DNA of 64,000 nucleotides, taken from positions 186,001 to 250,000 of the forward strand of contig BQMJ01000021.1 of assembly GCA_025991245.1 (NCBI GenBank), in the 5' to 3' direction. Under the pieces are notes generated by a model. It made no database searches, was not told where the DNA came from, and saw nothing but the letters and a program-made list of their open reading frames with translations. This DNA comes from Galdieria partita. Its lineage: Eukaryota > Rhodophyta > Bangiophyceae > Galdieriales > Galdieriaceae. Both the position numbers and the translations under genes were made by a program. Below, in pieces: positions 33,584-45,935 of the stretch (positions within the stretch are counted from its first letter, which is position 1; the number at the start of each line of letters is the position of its first letter).

Positions 33584-36500
33584 TTAACAAGTTCTACCAA
33601 GTAAAAACAGCAATTCCCGTGGTTCCTCAAAACGTGGGTCTTGAAAGTGCCAGTCCAAGAAGTTTTCGAGGTTATCTGCTAAGATCTTGTGAATCTTCTT
33701 TCTAAATCCATCGTCTTTGGACAATTTTTGCAAACACCATATGGCACTGTCTATTCTTGACCCGTTGTGTCGATATGTTTCATGACCTTCATCTAAAATG
33801 TACATATCAAGTAGTAAAATATAAACTGGACGAAAAAACTCTGGAAGGAAACCGATCATTTCTCTGTCTTCTATATAAAACACCCAACTCAGTAGGAAGT
33901 ACAAATGGTTGATGGCTTTCTCAAAAGAACGCCTTCTCCATATACTATACGATTCTCCATAGGAAGACAATAAGATGGTTCTACAGAGCACAGCCAAATG
34001 TTGCATTTGCAACAAGGGTTCCTCAAAACTATTATTGGGGTCAAAATCAAACAATTCCATGGAAGAGCTGTGAAAATAATTTTGCCACTGCTTCAAAACT
34101 CTTTCTATTACATAAGACGGATGCATCTCATACATTGCATACTCTGAATTGTCTTTGTCTGAACTGTCCATCACTTGGAATGAAAGACACAAGGTTTTCC
34201 TAATGAATGAAACAAGGGAATGACAAAGAACTGAACCATATGTTTCATCATGAAGCATAATGAATTCTAATGCGAGACATTTGTTAAATATCCAATTCAA
34301 AGCTTGAAACCAGTTAGGTTGACATGCTGGAAGCTCATATTTGTCTTTCAGTATATAATACAAACTTTCCGCAGCTCCATTTCGCACGTCGGGATATTCA
34401 TCTTGCAAATACTGCATGATACATAAGGAGAAGCGAATCCATACATTCTTCAAACTTGACTTAGAATCGGTATTGATTTCCAGCAGACGTGTATATGAGT
34501 TTGAACGAGTTGTTTCAAAAATTTTCCTAAAAAGAACGACACCTAAGTTATGCAGAGAATCCAAAATAGCCATGCGAAATGGAATTGGATGCGTATAGGG
34601 ATTTGTCTCCACAAACTCCAAAAAGAACTCAACATCCTTCAACCAAATTTCCTCGGATTGTCTCTCCTGCTCGGAAAGACCATCATCTATTTTGGACGAA
34701 GAAAAAACATCTTGAAATTGTAGTATAGTGGTATATAAAGGAAATGCTTCTTCCAACACTGTATAGGATGAGTATTTTCCTATAATTTGCTTCGTTCGAA
34801 CTAGAAGACAGTGCATAAATTCATTCTCCGATTTGCAGCTTAGATTCTGCAAACCTGAACAAATGCATTCCAAGAGTGTCCTGTAAGAAGATGAACTAAT
34901 ACAACTTCTTCCATTATCTTTTACCATGCAAAGCATATGCGTCACAACACGTCGGTAAAAACTCAAAACAGCTGCGACAATATCGCTGGCACTGCTGCTA
35001 TTGGTGAGGATCTTTTCCAAACGGATTCCTAACCACTTTAGCACATCTCGAATTGCATCCTTATCCAGGTCACCTTCCGAAAGCCAATACTTTGTCCATT
35101 TCTCAAAAATACGCATAATCTCTCTTTGGATTTGCAAACAAGAACGTTCAAGCAAATTCGGTAATCCGGTAAGAAGCCTTTCTTTGGTTACAGGATACTT
35201 CCATTCATCTTTCATTGATAACGGTGACAAAAATGACATAGAGTCAAATGAGAACAACCATTTTTCATCTATCGTTTCTAAGAGTCTCAATGATTCAATT
35301 ACTAGCTGCGTTTGACCCACGCGTAAACCATCCGCACAAGATTCCTGCCTGGTTACAAAGCATTGATATTCGAGGAAGAGAATCTGAAAGATCCAATCAA
35401 TGGCATTCTCATGAATTCTTAACTTCAACTGATGGATTGTGACATCATCATTAGGATAGGTTTTGTCTTTTAATATCTTCAACAACTGGCACATCCATGT
35501 AAACCACATGCTGCGCGTTAATGGTGGAATACAAACAGATACAGCTATCCACGATAAATAATCCAAGACAAAGCCGTTCAAAAATTTCAAACAATGCTCC
35601 AAAAGCATAGTTTCCTTCCAATAGAGAATATTTTCCTCAAATAGTTTAATGCAAGTAAACAATTTCCCCTGTAGCATATTCTGAATGGATGATAAGGATA
35701 TCACTTGAAAATCACAAGGAAATGAATTTTCTTCATTGTAGTGAGAGCAAGTTTCTTCATTGTTATATTCGATATCCAGAACTTGACATTCCTGTAAATA
35801 GCAAACTATACGGCAACCATAACACAATCTAGGCAGTAGTAAATAGATAACGTCCATGGAAGATAAAGCAGTCTCCAATTCCTTTGTAGTGTCATGTAGG
35901 AATGAAAATGAAATGGAATACGGTTTCGGTAAAGTTTCACCACTGAATTTCGAGAATGTAGGTGAATACTTCATTAGTAATGAATGTCGATACCATGGAT
36001 GCTGTTGAGAATTCGTAAATTTCATCTGAATAATATTCCATGATATCATCCTTTGGAAGATCTTATCGGCCGTAGACTCAGAGCTGCATAAACAACTAAA
36101 TGGGATTAGAGGAAGACTTTCTAACAAGTACATCCATAATTGTAAGGACCAAGGCGTTCCACGAACCATGCGACATAGAGACGTTCCTGCTGCAAGACGA
36201 ATATACTGCTCTCGTACTTGTAGAAAAACAACCAGTTTCTCAATTAACAATGGCAGTAATTGAAGCTCATAAGAAGAACAAAACGGATGTGGAGATCGTT
36301 CAGCTAAATTGCATATTAGCTTCGGGTTCTCAAGTTCATATCTGATAGTATTCAATCGAAAGTTGCTACTAGAATTGCGCAATGTCGACAAAAGACATAA
36401 TATTGGATAAATACCGGCCATATAATCAGACTTCAAACAAGAATTCTTCTGCAACAGTTCGTTTTGGACTTGTTTCAAACTGCTTAAAATATGAGAAAAT

Positions 36501-39500
36501 AAGTTGGGAAATCTTTTCCCGAAAAGTTCTCCGTAGGTCAAGACGGTTTCATTCTCAACGTGTACACTTGGTAACACTATTGAATCTACTGGTAGAACAA
36601 ACTTGGAATACTCTCTTTCTCTTGCTTCACCAGAGATCTTGAGGATTCGCCGCAAAGCTGCACCAGCCAACAGCATAGCACTATTACGAATGGACCTGTT
36701 CATTATCTTGCTCAAAAGGATACCAAGCTATAACAGCACAAACCATCTTACCATTTAGAAGAAGCATAAGCTCTTCTTGCATTGATAAAACTGCGTTCGG
36801 CAAAGTTCATCGTGACATCTGATAGGCTTCCGTCTTGTAGAAGAAATTGCAATATATTCATACAGTGTATTAAATAAGCATCTGTTGAAAAGACGTTCAA
36901 CTCAATTCTACTAGAAAAGGATTCAGCCTTATCCTTGTCAAGAAAATTTTCTAGTCCATCGACCAATTCTTGTAAGACTCTTGGGGCAATCTCCTTCAAC
37001 CTCGCCTGTTCAGCAGCCAAACATACAGCACGAACAAAATATGGCAAACCTGCGGAACGTCTCAAGGAATAAAATTTGGCATTCGACAATTCTGATAAGA
37101 CTTGAAAGACTTTTTTTCGAGGAAGTTCTGAAAATTCCGATTGAGTGGAACGAAATAAAGCGCTGCTGCTTAGTAATAAGGATTCTCCTCCACATTCCAT
37201 TACTCCAGAATGTGTTGTACAACATATCACTTCAATCTGTAGAGAAAATAGATACTCTATATCTTGAATAGTCCATACTAGACTCAGACTGTTTCCAGAA
37301 TTCCTATGCTTTCGCAATCCTAAACCATTTCTCAGTGAAACAGATTCAAACAATTACAACCAAAAAATCTCACCTTTGGTTACATAAGAAGGCTGAGCTC
37401 TCGTCTTTTCATATTCAACAGGCTTTTGTTCACAAACTGTTTGAATGATGATTGCAATCAAAGAGCACACTTCCTTAAGACAATGAAACGAGCCAACCAT
37501 AAGTTTCCTTTGAAACGAACTTTCATTCTCAACTGTCTCTATCAATGAGCCTTCTCTTGACTGATTTGAAATAGATTGCAAATACACTCCTATCCAAGGT
37601 TCCACATATCCAACTCCTTTCAAACTTTCCATTACGGTAAAGGAGATTATTTTCTTCAGAGGATCCGCTACTTTCGATCTGATAGTTTCCAATGTAAAGT
37701 AGTTCAACCACAATTGGGGCTTCCATCCATCCAGGAAAAGATATTTACAAGCCACGAAATATCCGAATAGCCAATCTTCTTCGTATGAATTGGAAAATAT
37801 AACAATAGAAGAATCAAATTTCGCCATTTCCTGGTTTATAAACCAAGAAATAAAATAGAAAGAAGCTATGGCTGGATCCGTAACTTGGACTCCAGTCAAA
37901 AGAGAATTATCTTGTGTTCTTTTTACAAGGTTATCGTAATCCCATTCTGCAACAAAGTAGCCACTTGTTTTTACAAAACTGTTGAAAACAAGTCGAATTA
38001 TTTGTGCTCCACATTCCACATATGCGGAGCGAATGTTTTTGAGATGGTGAAAACAAACTTTCCAAATCCAGTCAAATGATAAGTGTCTAAGAGGGACATG
38101 TAGCTCGTAACTTGCTAAAAGCTGAGAAACAGTTTTCACGTGTTTCTCCGATCCATTCAACATGGAAATGTAATAGGTATACAGAAGCTGTTGTGTCAAT
38201 GCTTTTGATCCAGTAGAAATAACAGAATCCTTATCCAAGGAATTGAGCATCCACTCCTTTAAAATATTCGAAGCGTTTTGTTGGCGATAAGTATTTACAT
38301 CCGAGGCAACTAGATTATAAAGAAACAAGAGATGCATTTGCTTCATCACTTGTGCAGTTTGAAAGATAAAAATATCAACGTCGGCAATGCTAGCCATCGG
38401 TTGTTCTTTTTGACCAACAGTATGTTCCCATTCATGGAAAAATGTTTGCCTTTCGTGAACTTGGACATTCATTCCACGTTCTAAACGTTTCAATAAGCGT
38501 GAGACAATATGAAGAAATCTCCAACTGGCCGAAGGCTTAGATTCATACAAAAACCAAGGCATTAGTTTCGGCAATAGATGCAACTCAAAACTGTCAAGTG
38601 AATCCAGTTTAGAAGATGATTCAGTAAGCAAGTCTATTACAGCAAACCTACAGATATCGTCCTGGCTGGATAGAGCAAGGTTCAATTCGTCCAGAAAAAA
38701 CTTTACTAAATACAAGTCATGACAAGAACATATATTTACAAAGTCAAAACTAACCTGTTGACTCTCCATCTGAAACACTAAAGCAACTGAAATCTTTCAA
38801 ATAATGAAGTCTTAAACCAGGACAAAGTTTCCTTCCACTCGACAAGACTATTAATTTTAGCCTTGTTGTGTGCCAGTAATCTCTAGTTATCTTTGAAATA
38901 CTAATCAAAATACGAACTAGACAATTTGTGCGATCTTTTGGCAACTTCAAGTACACTCCAAGTGCTTGAGATATCAAACGTTCTTCATGAAGAGCACACT
39001 TAGCGACCATTATGGAACAGAGTAAATCGTATACAGTCTTTTCGATAAAATGCTGTTCACCAACTTCTTCTAATAAGAGTTTCCAAAAAGTTTCCAGGCA
39101 ACGAGCTGCAGAGGTAGAGCAAGACTGGTCTATTGAAACTGCCAACAGTGCCTGCTTTTGAAAATTCGGTGAAATTTCCAACAGCTGATAACTTCCACCC
39201 ATAAAAGACACAAGACTTTGTATAATGACAAACTGTGCCTTTGTTGAAATCGTTCCAACAAGCAAAGATTGATAAAATTCCTTCCAGAAGAGTTTCATTC
39301 TTTGCTGCTCGCTATCTGATACTCTTGAATCTGAACTTATTGAAATCAAGCTTTGAATAATGTCACTGACTTGATTAGAAATGCCTCTGATTGGTTCTTG
39401 ACAACGTTGCCATAGAATTTGAAAGATTTCCCTTATCAACTCTGCTGTCATCAAAGAATATTCAATAAGCTTCAAAATACAGCGACGAAGAGCATCCAAC

Positions 39501-40925
39501 GCCATAAAATGAAAATGTGAATCTTCACGAAGTTGACAAAAGCTCTTCAACGTTGTAAAAATAGCCATTAACAAAGAGGCACCGCCTTTGTTCATTGTCA
39601 TATCCAAAGTTCTTTCTGAAGAAAATTTGCTCAAATCGACATTCATATAATTCATATAATCCATAACACCGATACATATCGCCAACTTGGAAAAACTAGG
39701 AAATTTAGATTTCATCCACGTTTCAAAATTGTGGCAAATGTCAAATACTTCGTTATCATTTTGAGAAGTTACGTTTTGTTTCTCTATTCTTTCTTTCCAT
39801 AACAGAGAAATCAGAAAAACCCATGAAAACCCAGCAGCCAAAATGGAATCACGAGGATTCGTTTCTTGATGGAGAAACCACTCCAACTTGGTAGCTAGTG
39901 CGTTCAACAGCATTCTAACTTCGTTGGTTCTGCTTATAAAGTTCATGATAGCATTGTCCTGAAATTCATCATCATCTGACAGCGCTATCCAAAGACAATG
40001 TCTTAATAATTTCATAGCGCTTTCAATGTAATTGTTCGCATCCGGTAAAGATGTTCTAGAAAAGAACATTGAATGACGAATACGCTCCGACAGCTCCTCC
40101 TCACAAAACAAGCTACAGTATTCATATAATACATCTGACGAAACGATAATAAAACCAAACCATAGCATACAACATTCGTTCTCGTATATTGAAATATCTT
40201 GTTGTTTCATGGGGTATGTAGTTTGTTCCTTTTTATACAAAGGATACAAAAACAAAGCACGAGAAGAAGCTTCATAGACAAGGACGGAAGCAAATCGTAT
40301 ATCTACTCCCCTCAATAATAGCAGATGTTGAGTATCTTCTGGAGAACGTAGTAAAAAGGAACAATAATCTGTCTCAAAATAATAAGAAAAGACTGAATGA
40401 AACAAGTCTGCTTGGGGAGAGCGAAACTTTAGATAACCGAAAACCTTCTGCAAAAGTTGAGCAAATTTTCTTTCTACTATCACAGACATTTGAACCACTA
40501 ATGGTTGCTCTCCAGAATAACTGTCACGGCAATCCATGATTTGAATCCACCTGGATAACGACCTATCGAGAAGTCCCAACTCTTCCAGTATATGAAGTGC
40601 AACTGATTGAACACTATTGGCCAAGGGCAAACAGTTTCCAAGGTGATCGACAGAATCCTCCTGTCCAGAAGAAAACATTGCTAATATTTCGACGCATTTC
40701 TTCATTGCAACTTGACAGACATTGCCTTGCTTCATATAGCCTCGCAGCCAACTGCCTTTTGAAACAAGTGAAAAGAGTCAACAATAAATACAAATTTTAC
40801 AAACCTAGCTTTCGAATACAAATAGTCTGATTCCTCACACCTTCGGATAATTGCAAACTTTGCAAGGTATTTTCAATTTCAGAACACTCTGAACATTTCT
40901 CATGTAAAACATAATAAGAATCCAT
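33584..40925 (-). CDS. Giant THADA/Trm732-like protein (DUF2428)
   Basis: Five exons join in phase: 40925-40805, 40755-38755, 38705-37374, 37319-36752 and 36710-33584, with introns of 49, 49, 54 and 41 nt. The product is about 2,382 aa, longer than human THADA (about 1,950). It is an all-helical repeat protein. The most family-like part is the DUF2428 stretch across exons 3-5 (SFHCLKEVCSLI, RRSAGLPYFVRAVCL, NRSIRNSAMLLAGAALRRI). In yeast, Trm732 is the partner of the Trm7 methyltransferase for 2'-O-methylation of position 32 in tRNA anticodon loops; the same role is an inference here. It is divergent from the E2 gene, with 132 bp between starts, and its stop lies about 340 bp before the flippase start. 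Confidence 0.8.
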
Positions 40926-41057
40926 AAAGCCCACCACCACAACTGTTGTTGACAAGTAAGTTGATTTACGTTGTTTGATTTTGTCGAAGATTTATAAGTG
41001 TCCACCTTTTGGTTTTTGCGCCAAACGTTCTTGTATTGTAACACGAAAAAGACAGTT

Positions 41058-41749
41058 ATGTCAACAAAACAACAAAGTCAAGCTGCCTTGCTTTTAATGA
41101 AACAACTAAAAGGTCAGTTCATAACTCTGAAAATATAAACACCTGTTGACTTTATTGAACCTCTTAGAGCTTAATAGAAACCCCGACTGCGGTTTTTCTG
41201 CTGGTCTCGTAGATGAAACAAACCCTTTTGAATGGCAAGTTATTTTAAGTGGTCCTCCAGATACCTTGTAGTATGTCATGTTTCTTGTTAAAGGGTGTTT
41301 CTAAAGTTTCTTTGTTTCGTATTTGTCTAGTGAGGGTGGTGTTTTCAAGGCACGTCTGGTCTTTCCTCCAGATTATCCGGTCATGCCTCCAACAATGAGG
41401 TTTACTTCTGAAATGTGGCACCCTAATGTTTATCAGGACGGAAGAGTTTGTATATCTATCTTGCATCCTCCTGGAGACGACCCTCATAACTATGAAGATG
41501 CTTCGGAACGTTGGACTGCCGTTCATACTGTTGAGTCCATTTTGGTTAGTGTCATTTCTATGCTTGCTTCTCCAAACGATGAATCCCCTGCCAACTTAGA
41601 CGCAGCGGTAAGGTGCCTTGAAGTCTATTTTACAAAGCAATTTTTTATCTATTTGTCTTGCATATTTGTAGAAGGAATGGAGAGAAGATCAACAGCTATT
41701 CAAGAAGAAAGTCCGTCGAATTGTCCGCAAGAGTCAAGAAGAGTGGTGA
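41058..41749 (+). CDS. Ubiquitin-conjugating enzyme E2, UBE2G/Ubc7-like
   Basis: Four exons, 41058-41112, 41168-41270, 41331-41607 and 41672-41749, with introns of 55, 60 and 64 nt, encode 170 aa. The UBC fold is complete: [19 protein letters not shown], in which the last Cys is the active site that carries ubiquitin, then [11 protein letters not shown] with the acidic insertion typical of UBE2G/Ubc7 and Cdc34-type enzymes, and SPANLDAA. Ubc7-like E2s serve ER-associated degradation. The basic tail ([15 protein letters not shown]) matches the family end. It converges with lipoyl synthase, 122 bp away. Confidence 0.95.
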
Positions 41750-41871
41750 CAATATTTTTGTGCTTTCTAATTCTGCTAACTTGGTTAGATCAAAGTCCAA
41801 TACAATTCCAACAATTCCGTCATTTCAAGAAAATATAAGTAATAATTGCGTGATATTGCTTCGGACTTGGA

Positions 41872-42966
41872 TCAATGAGAACCCAAGCGCCTCTGTGACT
41901 CTACTATATTTTTCATATAATATTCACCTGCTTTGTAAGATGAACGCACCAACGGTCCTGATGCAACATAGAGAAAACCCATTTCACGCCCTATCTCTTT
42001 CCATTGTTCAAAGCTTTCCGGGGTAATATATTCAACGACACTTAAATGCTGTGGTGTTGGTCTAAGGTATTGTCCCAAAGTTAATGCTTCTACTCCAACA
42101 CTTCTAAGGTCTAACATCGTTTGTCTCACTTCCATGACTGTTTCACCCAAACCTAGCATAATCGAACTCTTGGTGATTAGTGTAGGATTCAAGTCTTTGG
42201 CTACTTTTAAAATTGCGAGAGATTGCTGGTAATTTGCTCTTCGATCTCGTACATATTTCTGCAACCTTGCAACGGTTTCCAAATTATGAGCGAATACTTC
42301 CATACCACAAGTTGCAAGACGTTCTACAGACTCCAGATTTCCATTAAAGTCCCCAACCAAACACTCGACGAGCATTTTAGGCTTAACAAGCTTGATCAGT
42401 TCCACGGTTCTTGCAAAATGATCGGCACCTCCATCTTGAAGGTCGTCTCGATCCACGCTAGTAAGGACAACATAATCTAGATTCCAATTCGCCAAGGCTT
42501 GTGCCACTTTAAAGGGTTCCAAAGGATCAAGAGGAGGAGGTTTACTGTCAGTCTTCACAGCACAAAAGCGACAACCACGAGTGCAGGTATCACCTAACAA
42601 CATCACTGTAGCTGTACCACCGTTCCAACATTCACCAATGTTTGGACACTGTGCTTCTTCACATACGGTATGCAAACCCAATTCGGTAACAGTCTCTTTC
42701 AATTCCCGAAAACGACTATGCACACTTTCAGGAGCAACGGCCTTCAGCCAGGAAGGTTTAGAAGTCTTTTGACTTGGCAGCACCTTTGGTACTTGAGGAG
42801 CTTCCGAGCTGTTATACTCTCTGTTTGAAGCAATAACAAATAAATAGTGTTTCTTTCTTATTATGCGACCACTCAGTTCATTGGCAAGACGCAGGAAACG
42901 AGACCGACACTTAAACGGCTCCTTTGCTTTAACACTCAGACCAAAAGGTTCCGCAATAAACATCAT
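41872..42966 (-). CDS. Lipoyl synthase, organelle-targeted
   Basis: A single exon of 364 aa. The radical-SAM cluster ligands are C128, C132 and C135 (CTRGCRFC), and the auxiliary cluster ligands are C102, C107 and C113 ([12 protein letters not shown]); the C-terminal [10 protein letters not shown] gives the conserved serine that binds the auxiliary cluster. It inserts two sulfur atoms into octanoyl groups on the E2 subunits and H protein. The first 70 residues are basic and serine-rich without similarity to the family and form a leader to plastid or mitochondrion; which one is not decided. It lies 124 bp downstream of the PPR gene on the same strand. Confidence 0.95.
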   Translation of the reverse strand: MMFIAEPFGLSVKAKEPFKCRSRFLRLANELSGRIIRKKHYLFVIASNREYNSSEAPQVPKVLPSQKTSKPSWLKAVAPESVHSRFRELKETVTELGLHTVCEEAQCPNIGECWNGGTATVMLLGDTCTRGCRFCAVKTDSKPPPLDPLEPFKVAQALANWNLDYVVLTSVDRDDLQDGGADHFARTVELIKLVKPKMLVECLVGDFNGNLESVERLATCGMEVFAHNLETVARLQKYVRDRRANYQQSLAILKVAKDLNPTLITKSSIMLGLGETVMEVRQTMLDLRSVGVEALTLGQYLRPTPQHLSVVEYITPESFEQWKEIGREMGFLYVASGPLVRSSYKAGEYYMKNIVESQRRLGSH

Positions 42967-43090
42967 TCTTAAATGAATACTTTATCTTTGCGAATTGAAC
43001 AACCAAAACAAAAACGAAAATTATACATCGATACAGGAAAACATGATTATTGTGGTCATGCTTTCCACCAATCAAAATAATGAAAATGTT

Positions 43091-45871
43091 CTATAAAGAT
43101 GGCTTGTTCACATATAAGTTTGGGTCCAAATTGTTGCTTCGACACCAAGAAATAAAGCGACTCTGCAGTTTTTCATCTAAATATAAAGATACGGCTTTCA
43201 TTGCGTTGACAATGGTAACCACATCTTCAACACTACCATTTCTCATTGCAGCATGTAATAATGGTCGATAAGCAATAGGTCCTTTGGGTTGTCTTCCTCT
43301 CTTCACAGCTTCCTTCAAATACTTTACACCTTGTGAAGTATCATTCCTTCTTCCTGCACATGCCATCAAGTAGACATAAGTATATACATCAGGGCGTAAA
43401 TTCGAAGCTATCATTTCGGAATATATCTCTTCAGCTTTCATAAAGGCACCCAAACGATAAGCTGCTTGTAACCTGAGATTAAAAGTATAAATATCTGGTG
43501 TCACATGGCTTTTACGAATAGCATTCACAATGCTATCAATATAGACATAATGTTGACCTCGTAACGCAATATCCAAAAGAGTATTGAAAGTTATCAGATT
43601 GGGTTGAATGCCACGAGCCACCATTTCTTCGACAAGCTTAAATCCTTGCATCAAGTGACCTTGAGGTAATAAAGCTTTGAGGCGAATATTGTACGTGGCA
43701 GTTGATGGCTGAAACCCTGAAGCCAAAGACTCTTGAAAGAAACGTTCTGCTTCATCTAAACGGTTATTCTCTACAAACGCATTGAGCAAGTTATTATATG
43801 TTGTATCATCTAAACTTTCCAAGGATGTCTCTGAGGCTCTTATACGGAATACTTCAAAAGCATCATCCAGATATCCTGAACGACCCAAACCATTGATAAC
43901 AGTATCATAAGTAACTCGACTGAGTTTTATGGCACCTTCTGTTCTGAGTTTCTTGAACAATTCAACTGCCTTGAAGGGATCATTCACTCGAAAATATGCA
44001 TCAATAATGGGACAGAATGTAGACTCATCTGCAGAAAAGCCATGTATTCTTTGTTGTTCAATCATTTCCATAGCACGTTCTACTTGTGGAGGGTTCATTT
44101 TGCAGTATAGATTGATCAAGATATTGTAAGTCTTTCCATTTGGTAAAGCCAAAGAACCCATATTTCCATTACTCATTTCTAAGAATAAGTATTCTGCACG
44201 AGATATATCATGATGCTTTGCACAGGAAACCAAAAAAGTATTACATAAAGCTGTATCCAGACCAATATTATATTCTTGAGCTTGTCTGATTAGCTTTTCT
44301 GCGGTTTCGAGATCACCTAGCGAACCAGCTCCATTTACCAAGGTGTTGTACATATGAGCGTCCATAACATAACCTTCTTCCTGCAAATATTCGTAAACTT
44401 TAAGAGCAAGGTCAAAGCGATTGCTACGAACACATGCTTGCAACAATGAACTGTACACATAACTATCAGGGAACACACCCCACAGAGACATAGTATCTAA
44501 AACACCAAAGGCATTGCCAAGTTGTCCCTTCTTACTATACAAAGTGATAAGTTGAGAGAACCATCGAGGTCTTATGGTTATTCCTGCAGAAAACATGCGA
44601 TAAAGAATATGTTCTACGAGTTCGACCTTTTCTCTGTCAAGGCATTCAACCAACACAATGTCATATAACCAAGAACGTGGACTGACATGCTTATCTAATT
44701 TCAGAACAGAGCTTTGAAATCGATCAGCTGGATCAGAATGGTGACCAAAAAGCTGAATGTTATCGTTGTGTTCTTCCACATCTGAAATAACGTTAAAGCT
44801 TTCTTCCCAAGTCTTAAACATACTATCCAGTTCTTCTTTGGCAGTCGTTTGCTCAATACCTTGTAGCAACTCTTGTTTAATAGTATTTCTTATTTCACGC
44901 TGTTGATTTAAATATTCAGTAGAGTGCTTTGTTCTGTATCGACTAGCAATGTAAGCGTTTTCATCCAAATCAACACTTGACTCCAAACGAGAGTTGTCCA
45001 TATCCATAAAATGATGACTCTCGTTTTGTTCTATTTCTGTGGTTGTTTCATTGACAATAGAGTCAACACATCGGGCTACAACCTCGTCTCCTTCCGCAAC
45101 ATCCTGTAGTTCCTGCTGGAAATTATCCATATGACTCTCCGAAACAAGGCTTTCTGGCAGCAACTCACTTTCCCTATTGCTTACAACAACACGAAATTTG
45201 CCACTACCCCATAGAGAGTCACCAGATAGAGGAGAAGAAAATCTGCTCAACGCATTCTCCCTTGTGTCTAAATTGTTCTTTGTATTCTCTGACAGAAACT
45301 CATCAGAATAGACTCCTTCAAAAGACTCTTCCGATAATGAATTGGTGACTGTTGCGGTAACTGGATAACTTTCACCACTTGCGATTTCCTTCGAGTCTAG
45401 TAGCTCTTCATAGTCTTTACCTCTCCGCACCGTATCAACAGAAAAGCGGCGACATTGAAACAAAGAGCCTTCTAAACGAAATTTTTTGTCCAGGCTCGAA
45501 GTCGCATTTTCTGAGTCAGAGCGAACTAGCGCAACTCTCCATTTGCCAGTTTCGTTCACTGACACGAGTTCCCCAGTGTCTTTAATTCCACTTGAATTAG
45601 TGACATTGATAGAATTACTGAACCAAGATGCACTCAAATTGGAAATAATGCTAGAACCAGGGGCAAATTGTGCAGCGTCTACATAACTTCTCCAAGATGA
45701 AGAAAGCCCAGTTCCTGCCACAGAGGGACCATTGGAACTAGTGCCAGCTGCTGCAGAATTGTTGATGCGCGAGTTGGCACCAAACCTGGTTTCTGCTCTT
45801 GAACGTCTCTCAGTTCTATGTAGAAAAACAGAGCGTGCAGCACGAAGAGACCGCGCTGCTGAAACGTACAT
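43091..45871 (-). CDS. Pentatricopeptide repeat (PPR) protein
   Basis: A single exon; the first ATG is at 45871, giving 926 aa. The start MYVSAARSLRAARSVFL is an amphipathic, Arg-rich leader for mitochondrion or plastid. About 350 residues of acidic, Ser-rich linker follow. The C-terminal half consists of at least ten 35-residue repeats of the P type (for example TYNIRLKALLPQGHLMQGF, TFNTLLDIALRGQH, TYVYLMACAGRRND). No E, DYW or SMR domain is seen. PPR proteins bind organelle RNA; the target could be guessed only from the repeat code. The start is 64 bp from that of the divergent NCOA5-like gene. Confidence 0.9.
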   Translation of the reverse strand: MYVSAARSLRAARSVFLHRTERRSRAETRFGANSRINNSAAAGTSSNGPSVAGTGLSSSWRSYVDAAQFAPGSSIISNLSASWFSNSINVTNSSGIKDTGELVSVNETGKWRVALVRSDSENATSSLDKKFRLEGSLFQCRRFSVDTVRRGKDYEELLDSKEIASGESYPVTATVTNSLSEESFEGVYSDEFLSENTKNNLDTRENALSRFSSPLSGDSLWGSGKFRVVVSNRESELLPESLVSESHMDNFQQELQDVAEGDEVVARCVDSIVNETTTEIEQNESHHFMDMDNSRLESSVDLDENAYIASRYRTKHSTEYLNQQREIRNTIKQELLQGIEQTTAKEELDSMFKTWEESFNVISDVEEHNDNIQLFGHHSDPADRFQSSVLKLDKHVSPRSWLYDIVLVECLDREKVELVEHILYRMFSAGITIRPRWFSQLITLYSKKGQLGNAFGVLDTMSLWGVFPDSYVYSSLLQACVRSNRFDLALKVYEYLQEEGYVMDAHMYNTLVNGAGSLGDLETAEKLIRQAQEYNIGLDTALCNTFLVSCAKHHDISRAEYLFLEMSNGNMGSLALPNGKTYNILINLYCKMNPPQVERAMEMIEQQRIHGFSADESTFCPIIDAYFRVNDPFKAVELFKKLRTEGAIKLSRVTYDTVINGLGRSGYLDDAFEVFRIRASETSLESLDDTTYNNLLNAFVENNRLDEAERFFQESLASGFQPSTATYNIRLKALLPQGHLMQGFKLVEEMVARGIQPNLITFNTLLDIALRGQHYVYIDSIVNAIRKSHVTPDIYTFNLRLQAAYRLGAFMKAEEIYSEMIASNLRPDVYTYVYLMACAGRRNDTSQGVKYLKEAVKRGRQPKGPIAYRPLLHAAMRNGSVEDVVTIVNAMKAVSLYLDEKLQSRFISWCRSNNLDPNLYVNKPSL

Positions 45872-45935
45872 AAAGATTGAACAGTTCAAAGGCCAAAATA
45901 TATTGTTAATCGTCGTTTGTTGGCCATTTGAAGAG

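Noticed and set aside
43929-45686. Several plus-strand frames opposite the PPR gene
   Set aside because: The 926-codon minus-strand frame with PPR repeats explains the DNA; the plus frames are shadows.
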